64,000 bases of DNA from the NCBI GenBank assembly GCA_944327625.1, contig CALVHL010000005.1:41616-105615 (forward strand), given 5' to 3'. Positions 59,230 through 64,000 of the stretch are shown one piece after another. Each line of letters opens with the position of its first letter. Within the stretch, counting starts at the first letter, position 1. Under the pieces are notes generated by a model, which saw nothing but the letters and a program-made list of their open reading frames with translations, had not been told where the DNA came from and searched no databases. Position numbers and translations under genes: made by a program. The stretch is from an uncultured Clostridia bacterium (GTDB lineage: Bacteria > Bacillota > Clostridia > Christensenellales > Borkfalkiaceae).

Positions 59230-59443
59230 TTTTATCCTCCTTTCCGTCAAATTGCAGAATATCGCCGGGCGCGCATTGCAGGTGATAGCATATCGCGTTG
59301 AGCGTCGTGAAGCGCACGGCCTTAGCCTTGCCGCTGCGAAGTATCGACATGTTTGCCTCGGTTATGCCGACGAGTTCGCAGAGCTCCTTTGATGTTATGC
59401 CCCTTTTTTTAATGGCTTCGTCAAGTTTTACAATTATTGCCAT
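59213..59443 (-). CDS. YozG-like XRE transcriptional regulator
   Basis: A 76-residue helix-turn-helix protein. MAIIVKLDEAIKKRGITSKE, then LVGITEANMSILRSGKAKAV and FTTLNAICYHLQCAPGDIL, match the YozG-like small regulators that accompany DUF2975 membrane proteins. There is no Shine-Dalgarno; the ATG lies two bases after the stop of the membrane-protein gene (TGATTATG), so it is made by re-initiation. Likely targets are the paired boxes in its own promoter at 60429-60480. Confidence 0.88.
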   Translation of the reverse strand: MAIIVKLDEAIKKRGITSKELCELVGITEANMSILRSGKAKAVRFTTLNAICYHLQCAPGDILQFDGKEDKNEENN

Positions 59444-59445
59444 AA

Positions 59446-60411
59446 TCAGATAGTTAGTTTGTTTTCTTCGTCGGCGGCTATCGCGCGTTTGAGTATCTCT
59501 ATTGCTATCATCGCGAGGCAGACAGATATGAGCTCTGAGAGGGGTATGCTGACGGCAAATCTGCATATAAACAGACTTTTTACCATTGACAGTACGACAA
59601 TATTGCTTATGAGAGCCAGACAAACGGTTACCGTAACCGAAGCGCAGCCTGCAATCACGGAGGTTTTAAGCAACTTAACCGCCCTTGCGGACAGACTGTC
59701 GCGTTTAAGTTCGCCAAGCAGTTGTGCGGCCATGGAGAGAAAGACTGTCGTAGCCGCAGTCGACAGGCATTTTGCCGTCGCGTGCATTGCAATGGCGAAT
59801 ATGTTTAGGCAATAGTCGTCTTTCGGCAGTGCGGCGTTTTTTAATAGGGATATGTCGTATGCGGCGCCCGAAATGTTGAGGTAGAAGGAATTTACTATAT
59901 AGACCGCGGCAATTAAATACAAAACTATCTGACCGAGAGTGTATGCCGACGCGCGCTTATTCGTTAGCGAGTGACTGCATTCCGTGAATACGCAGATCAT
60001 TGCAACGCCCAGCCAGATGAAACATAAGGCGGCAACGATCGTTGAATAATACTGCTCCGTCGAAGCGTATTCCGATGCAAAGAGCTGCCTGTTGATGCCC
60101 ATATATATGGCGGCGAATGTGCATACGCTCAATGCAACCCAAATCAACGAGTGCGGGCAGAACCTTCGCCTTACGGCGCAGATTGCGGCGGGTATAACGA
60201 GGGGAAGAATGCCGATAAATATATAAAGGCACCACGCCCCGCCGACGTTGCCGCCCTCGTGTATGTCCCTTATCGCCGCACATATCGCCCCGAACGGACG
60301 GACGACGAATTCGGTGGCAGAAATGTCCTCGGCCGTGCATATCGCGGCAATCAGACACGCCACCGCAAGAATGCCGAGCAACAACATTGAAAAATATTTC
60401 GGACGTTTCAA
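59446..60411 (-). CDS. Polytopic membrane protein, DUF2975-like C-terminal half
   Basis: 321 residues with about eight membrane helices. The C-terminal end, LSELISVCLAMIAIEILKRA then AADEENKLTI, resembles the end of DUF2975 proteins, which are coupled to YozG-like regulators in Bacillota. This protein is about twice as long as typical DUF2975 members (four helices). It starts at a TTG with AGGAGG 8 nt upstream. It is the first gene of the operon membrane protein, regulator, lipoprotein. Function is unknown; sensing at the membrane is plausible. Confidence 0.78.
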   Translation of the reverse strand: MKRPKYFSMLLLGILAVACLIAAICTAEDISATEFVVRPFGAICAAIRDIHEGGNVGGAWCLYIFIGILPLVIPAAICAVRRRFCPHSLIWVALSVCTFAAIYMGINRQLFASEYASTEQYYSTIVAALCFIWLGVAMICVFTECSHSLTNKRASAYTLGQIVLYLIAAVYIVNSFYLNISGAAYDISLLKNAALPKDDYCLNIFAIAMHATAKCLSTAATTVFLSMAAQLLGELKRDSLSARAVKLLKTSVIAGCASVTVTVCLALISNIVVLSMVKSLFICRFAVSIPLSELISVCLAMIAIEILKRAIAADEENKLTI

Positions 60412-60428
60412 AGTCGTAGCCTCCTGAA

Positions 60429-60447
60429 TTATTGTTTTTCGATAATA
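60429..60447. promoter_or_regulatory. Operator box A of the YozG-like operon
   Basis: ATTATTG, TTTTT, CGATAAT: inverted repeat with one mismatch, just downstream of the -10. Confidence 0.6.
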
Positions 60448-60476
60448 TTATATAGCATAAATTATTGTTTATCAAT
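60448..60476 (-). promoter_or_regulatory. Promoter of the membrane-protein/YozG/lipoprotein operon
   Basis: On the minus strand TTGATA, 17 bp, TATAAT. Box B overlaps the -35 and box A follows the -10. Confidence 0.75.
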
Positions 60477-60480
60477 AATT
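60462..60480. promoter_or_regulatory. Operator box B of the YozG-like operon
   Basis: ATTATTG, TTTAT, CAATAAT: perfect 7-bp inverted repeat. Its centre is 33 bp from that of box A, close to three helical turns. Confidence 0.62.
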
Positions 60481-60496
60481 TTTTAAAATCTTTAAT

Positions 60497-60528
60497 GCGG
60501 CGGGGGCTTCGTGGGAAGCGCCCGCCGC
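60497..60528. terminator. Orphan GC-rich stem-loop upstream of the csoR-like gene
   Basis: GCGGCGGGGGCTTC pairs with GAAGCGCCCGCCGC (one mismatch) around a GTGG loop. It belongs to no adjacent gene end; it may insulate the divergent promoters. Nothing else is seen between 60530 and the promoter at 60653. Confidence 0.4.
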
Positions 60529-60652
60529 TTTGCCGTTCAAAAGGGAGAAGGTTTTTTCAATCTTGCATGTCGCCCGCCGCAAGGTTGCAACTTTTGTGCC
60601 GCGTTCGCCGAGGGATATTCCGCAGGCAACGAGCTTTTTTGCTGTCAGACTG

Positions 60653-60681
60653 TTGACAGAGGAGAGGGAATCGAGTATTAT
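60653..60681 (+). promoter_or_regulatory. Promoter of the csoR-like gene
   Basis: TTGACA, 17 bp, TATTAT, 36 bp before the start codon. Confidence 0.82.
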
Positions 60682-60686
60682 GGATA

Positions 60687-60705
60687 TATCCCCCCGAGGG
60701 GGATA
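60687..60705. promoter_or_regulatory. CsoR-type operator
   Basis: TATCCCCC, CGA, GGGGGATA: a perfect 8-bp inverted repeat with the G/C tract flanked by AT typical of CsoR/RcnR sites, lying over the expected transcription start. Confidence 0.7.
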
Positions 60706-60716
60706 CGGAGGCGACT

Positions 60717-60980
60717 ATGGAAGAACACGAACACACCAAGGCGGTGCTCAACAGAATATCGAGAGCCGTAGGGCATCTCAATGCCGTCGGGAAGATGATC
60801 GAGGACGGGCGTGATTGCAGCGAGGTCCTAATTCAGCTGTCGGCGGTCAGGGCGGAGATAGCGGGCGTGAGCAAAGTCATTCTCAAAGACCACCTGGACC
60901 ACTGCGTCGTGCAGGCCGTCAGGCAGGGCGACGAGCAGGCGATAGAAATGCTAAAAGGAGCAATCTACCGACTGCTGTGA
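60717..60980 (+). CDS. csoR: CsoR-family copper-sensing repressor
   Basis: An 87-residue all-helical protein of the CsoR/RcnR/FrmR family. RISRAVGHLNAVGKMIEDGRDC and DHLDHC are the signatures. Cys34, His59 and Cys63 have exactly the spacing (25 and 4) of the copper ligands Cys36, His61 and Cys65 in Mycobacterium CsoR, so Cu(I) sensing is likely. GGAGGC is 3 nt before ATG. It overlaps the next gene by 4 bp. The partner is a broken EamA-type transporter and not a copper ATPase, which is unusual. Confidence 0.85.
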   Translation: MEEHEHTKAVLNRISRAVGHLNAVGKMIEDGRDCSEVLIQLSAVRAEIAGVSKVILKDHLDHCVVQAVRQGDEQAIEMLKGAIYRLL

Positions 60981-61881
60981 AATCTTCGTCTGTCGGAAAG
61001 GGAATATTCCTTGCCGTCCTCGCCGCCGCTTTCTATGCGGTCAGTTCGCCGCTCTCCAAGATTTTGCTCGACTATATGCCCCCGACGCTCATGGCGGGCT
61101 TTCTGTATATCGGTGCGGGTGCAGGAATGTGCGCGATAGCGCTCGTCCGCCGCGTTCGAAAGACCGCTAATACCGAAATGAAACTGACAAAGAGCGAGTT
61201 GCCCTACACAATCGCGATGGTGCTTCTGGATATTTCCGCCCCGATATGCCTGCTGTTCGGGCTGAAATCCACCTCGGCGGCGAACGCTTCGCTTCTCAAT
61301 AACTTTGAAATAGTCGCGACGGCAATAATCGCCCTCGTAATATTCAGGGAGAAGATAAGCCTGCGCCTCTGGCTGGGCATATTGTTCGTCACGCTCGCCT
61401 GCGACTGCTTTCGTTCGAGGAAATATCGGGGTTAAAGTTCTCTTACGGCTCGATTTTCATTCTCGTCGCCTGCGTATGCTGGGGGTTTGAAAACAACTGC
61501 ACCCGAAAGATATCCTCGAAAGATCCGCTTGAAATAGTGCTCATCAAGGGCATATTTTCGGGGCTGGGCTCGATTATCATCGGGCTGGCAATCGGCGAGC
61601 GGATAACCGTCTTATGGAGTATTTTTGCCGTGCTCGGCGTGGGGTTCGTCGCCTACGGACTGAGCATATTCTTCTACGTCTACGCACAGCGTCTGCTCGG
61701 TGCGGCGCGGACGAGCGCGTATTATGCTGTCTCGCCCTTTATAGGCACGCTTTTGTCGCTCATAATTTTCAGGGAGATGCCGCATTATTCCTATTTCATC
61801 GCGCTTGCTCTGATGGCGGCGGGGGCGTGGCTGTCCGCGCAGGACAAGCCGCTGTTCCGCAGACGGAATAATAAAAGTTAA
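60977..61881 (+). pseudogene. EamA/DMT-family transporter, disrupted by a frameshift
   Basis: Translation from the GTG at 60977 (overlapping the csoR stop) gives five helices starting VKSSSVGKGIFLAVLAAAFY and ends at a stop at 61435. The continuing protein is found in another frame from about 61399: LLSFEEISGLKFSYGSIFIL, CVCWGFENNC and five more helices to 61881. Together they make a normal 10-helix drug/metabolite transporter of about 300 residues. The shift lies near 61395-61408 and corresponds to one missing base (or two extra). No slippery heptamer is visible, so it is a mutation or a sequencing/assembly error. Confidence 0.85.
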
Positions 61882-61913
61882 TTATGTAAACCTTACGATT
61901 TAAGTTTACATAA
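61882..61913. promoter_or_regulatory. Perfect 10-bp inverted repeat overlapping a -35 box
   Basis: TTATGTAAAC (61882-61891), 12-bp spacer, GTTTACATAA (61904-61913). The right arm contains the TTTACA -35 hexamer of the promoter at 61905-61933, suggesting a repressor site. Confidence 0.6.
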
Positions 61914-61933
61914 GGCAGAGAAAGTGTTAAAAT
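61905..61933 (+). promoter_or_regulatory. Promoter of the zinc-ribbon membrane protein gene
   Basis: TTTACA, 17 bp, TAAAAT. A GGCAGAG / CTCTGCC pair (61914-61920 and 61941-61947) followed by TTTT encloses the -10 and may form a stem when the upstream gene is transcribed. Confidence 0.65.
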
Positions 61934-61997
61934 AATACGGCTCTGCCTTTTGCGTTTCATCGTCTTGGCAGGGCGAAAAAATTTTTCGGAGGAAGCT

Positions 61998-63422
61998 ATG
62001 AAATGCAGTGTGTGCGGAACGGAAAATCCTGAAAATTCTACGTTCTGCAAAAAATGCGGAAAATGGATCGGTAGCCTTAAAACCTGCGGCGGATGCGGAA
62101 CGGTAAACCCCAACGGAGCGCTGTTTTGCGGTAAGTGCGGCAGAAGGCTCGACGATATGGAGAGGTGCAGAATATGCGGCAATATTACCCCGTCTGACGG
62201 CGAATATTGCGTGGTCTGCGGAGTGAACAAGGTTGCGGCAAAGTCGTTTATCGACAGCGTGAATGCAGGTTATGGCGGCGCTTATGTTCGTCCTGCGGGC
62301 GCTCCCGTGGCGGTCGGCGAACAGAGAATAGCCCCGAATAAGAGCAGGGAGGCGGGTATCGACCGTAAAAAACTGAGCGGTATTTTCAACATCATTGCGT
62401 CCGCACTGGCGTCCTGCGCCGCGCTCATCGCGCTCATAGCCGTATTCTTCATAAGAGGCGCTGCGGAAGGATTTGTCGATTTAATCCCCGGAATGCCCGC
62501 GAACGGCTACGGCATTTTCTATTTCTTCGGCGAAGCTTACGCCAAAATCGGTTCGTCGGGCGGATTTAACATATTCGGCGAACTCTGCGGCACCCTCGGC
62601 GTCGGCGCGGGGCTTGCGGGAACGGCGGCTTGCTTTATTATTACGCTCATCAGGGGCATAAAGCTGCTTCTGAAAAAGACCGACAAGACGATATATTCCC
62701 CAGCGACGGCAACGGTGGTTGCATACTTATCGACGGCAACGCTGTTCTTCGTGAACGTCGCCTATGACTTTTCGGATTATGAATGGATGGCTTCCGTAAG
62801 GCTCGCTCCGCTTACGATGGCGGGCATAGTCATCGTCAGCCTGCTGTCGCTGGGCGCGGTCGTGCTTGCCGCGCTTGCCAGGGATAACAAGTCGCCCGTC
62901 AATTCGTACATATTCAACGCTCTCATACAGGGCGGCTTTACGGTATTGTTCTTCATAGTGCTCGGAATGGTTGCGCACGGTCTGGTATTCTTCGGGGGAA
63001 GCGACGCTGCCGACAGCTCCGTCGGAATATACTCGCTTTTCGCTATGCTCAGCGGGGATACGGGTTCAAATACATATTATATATGTGTTGCGCTTGCGCT
63101 CGTATTTACGTTCGCGACGATTGTATTTGCCGCAATGGGAGTGCTCGGCGTGTCGCAATTCCTGTCGGCGTTCGGCGACGGGGCGAGGTCTGAAATATTG
63201 CCCAAGCTCGTCATAAGCAGCATCTGCGCCGTAATCATGGGCGCGGTTTCGATTGCCGCTTCGCTTGTGTTTGCCTCCTATTGTCAATCGCCGGCACACC
63301 TCGGTCTGCCGATAGGCGTCACGCTGTTTGGTGTTCTGATGCTTGCGCTGTCCGTAGCGTACGGGGTGCTGTACAGGAAGTTCGGCGGAGTGTACGAAAC
63401 TGACGAGGACGAAGAAGAATAA
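61998..63422 (+). CDS. Multi-helix membrane protein with three N-terminal zinc ribbons
   Basis: 474 residues. The first 75 hold three CxxC-x(n)-CxxC zinc ribbons: CSVCGTENPENSTFCKKCGK, CGGCGTVNPNGALFCGKCG and CRICGNITPSDGEYCVVCG. About eight membrane helices follow, and the C-terminus is acidic (YETDEDEEE). Proteins with this layout are common in Clostridia and have no assigned function. The ATG at 61998 has GGAGG 6 nt upstream; an open frame begins earlier but lacks a ribosome site. The gene has its own promoter with an operator-like inverted repeat. Confidence 0.82.
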   Translation: MKCSVCGTENPENSTFCKKCGKWIGSLKTCGGCGTVNPNGALFCGKCGRRLDDMERCRICGNITPSDGEYCVVCGVNKVAAKSFIDSVNAGYGGAYVRPAGAPVAVGEQRIAPNKSREAGIDRKKLSGIFNIIASALASCAALIALIAVFFIRGAAEGFVDLIPGMPANGYGIFYFFGEAYAKIGSSGGFNIFGELCGTLGVGAGLAGTAACFIITLIRGIKLLLKKTDKTIYSPATATVVAYLSTATLFFVNVAYDFSDYEWMASVRLAPLTMAGIVIVSLLSLGAVVLAALARDNKSPVNSYIFNALIQGGFTVLFFIVLGMVAHGLVFFGGSDAADSSVGIYSLFAMLSGDTGSNTYYICVALALVFTFATIVFAAMGVLGVSQFLSAFGDGARSEILPKLVISSICAVIMGAVSIAASLVFASYCQSPAHLGLPIGVTLFGVLMLALSVAYGVLYRKFGGVYETDEDEEE

Positions 63423-63452
63423 TTAAAAAATATTCAGCCTCAGTATTTGCGG

Positions 63453-63495
63453 GCGGGCGCGACGGACGGTCGCGCCCGCTCTTTCACGTGTTTTT
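63453..63495 (+). terminator. Terminator of the zinc-ribbon membrane protein gene
   Basis: Perfect 11-bp stem GCGGGCGCGAC / GTCGCGCCCGC with a 5-nt loop; a run of six Ts comes 11 bp later. Confidence 0.78.
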
Positions 63496-63530
63496 TAGCC
63501 TTTATTCCCTATTATTCAGACCGTTATTTT

Positions 63531-63560
63531 GCCGCCCGCTTTTGAGATGCGGGCGGCTTT
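63531..63560 (+). terminator. Second stem-loop downstream
   Basis: Perfect 9-bp stem GCCGCCCGC / GCGGGCGGC followed by TTTAT. No gene lies between it and the preceding terminator. Confidence 0.65.
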
Positions 63561-63774
63561 ATCATGCCTTAGCAGAGGATAAGTTTTGCCATAGACAGGC
63601 GGACGGCATTGGCGGGGTTCGTTTGGTGGTTAAAAGTCAAATCAATGACATATATGTCCCGAGTAATTGCATTTTTTCATGAAACGGTGGCGCAATTGTG
63701 TGGTAAATATGATGTGTTTTTGCGCTTAAAAATTATTGCTTTTGTGCGTTTTTTTCATAGCTTTAAAGCAAATA
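63561..63774. other. Intergenic stretch with a degenerate repeat copy
   Basis: No convincing gene. GACATATATGTCCCGAGTAA then TTGCA at about 63647-63671 resembles a decayed copy of the interspersed element. The following 100 bp are AT-rich. Confidence 0.4.
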
Positions 63775-63803
63775 TTGCAATAATCACAGCACGAAAGTAT
63801 ATT
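63775..63803 (+). promoter_or_regulatory. Possible promoter of the last gene
   Basis: TTGCAA, 17 bp, TATATT, about 90 bp before the start codon. The leader contains the hairpin GATAGCGCGC / GGCGCGTATC near 63844-63868. Confidence 0.5.
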
Positions 63804-63893
63804 TACATTTACAATCTTGCTTATTAGACTTTAAGGAAAGGGGGATAGCGCGCTTTCGGGCGCGTATCCAAAAATACCTCAGGAGGAAAATAT

Positions 63894-64000
63894 ATGAATG
63901 CGATGAAGAAGCGCAGCAGGCTTGCGGTGTTTGTCACCGTGCTTGCTCTGATCTTCGCCGGCTGTGCGGTAGCGCTGACGGGCTGCGGCAAGAAAGTCGA
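63894..64000 (+). CDS. Lipoprotein, N-terminal fragment (3' end outside window)
   Basis: Only 35 codons are visible: MNAMKKRSRLAVFVTVLALI, then FAGCAVALTGCGKKV. A basic N-terminus, a hydrophobic stretch and TGCG form a lipoprotein signal peptide; FAGC is a second possible lipobox. AGGAGG lies 8 nt before the ATG. This N-terminus would fit a solute-binding protein, but the mature part is not in the window. Confidence 0.75.
   Translation, partial: MNAMKKRSRLAVFVTVLALIFAGCAVALTGCGKKV

Overview
The window looks like a chromosomal segment of a GC-rich, spore-forming member of the Clostridia (Bacillota). spoIVA and spoIIE point to endospore formation. RNase J, type III glutamine synthetase, a split glutamate synthase, LL-diaminopimelate aminotransferase (dapL) and a dnaA-mnmG/recF neighbourhood fit uncultured gut Clostridia such as the Christensenellales/Borkfalkia-like lineages; that placement is inference from gene content, not a computed phylogeny. 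Promoters mostly read as TTGACx-N17-TATAAT, ribosome sites as GGAGG, and many genes overlap by 4 bp, so operons are tight. Most of the window is core metabolism and information processing. No prophage, transposase gene or CRISPR array was found.

Layout. 1-3.8 kb: the end of a GH5 glycoside hydrolase, then a divergent pair made of a lipoprotein and an ECF sigma/anti-sigma operon. The lipoprotein resembles the anti-sigma outer domain, and both units carry the same promoter-like motif. 4-9.2 kb: SGNH hydrolase, ketopantoate-reductase-like protein, two alpha/beta hydrolases and an ATP-grasp enzyme. 9.4-13.7 kb: spoIVA, a 53-residue protein, and serC-serA read leftwards. 14-19.3 kb: a 981-residue repeat protein of unknown function, a GC-rich tandem repeat with covarying hairpins, and RNase J. 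19.6-22.8 kb: trmR, trhP (tRNA wobble uridine modification) and aroA. 23-26 kb: dinB with an operator-like inverted repeat, then an XRE regulator divergent from a small membrane protein. 26.4-35.5 kb: nitrogen assimilation (glnN, split glutamate synthase with purA inside it) and a ClC transporter. 35.6-40.8 kb: dapF, pyrG, dapL, malQ.

41-50 kb: leftward spoIIE, mnmG and dnaA face rightward recF, a PHP phosphoesterase and a VanW protein; dnaN is absent here. 50.5-57.4 kb: an ArsR-type regulator with a CPC-type metal P-type ATPase, an NCS2 purine permease, glpK and a thioredoxin-reductase-like flavoprotein. 57.5-58.1 kb: six tRNA genes (Gly, Arg, His, Gln, Lys, Lys) behind a consensus promoter. 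58.4-60.4 kb: a leftward operon of membrane protein, YozG-like regulator and lipoprotein. 60.7-61.9 kb: a CsoR-like repressor with a frameshifted EamA transporter. 62-64 kb: a zinc-ribbon membrane protein and the start of a lipoprotein gene.

The most unusual non-coding features are a family of about 20-25 bp interspersed elements (consensus GCATATATGCGGGGCAATTG, about a dozen copies, all intergenic and often in clusters) and the tandem array upstream of RNase J, where four hairpins keep pairing while changing sequence. I computed no alignments or folding energies; all motif positions were read by eye.
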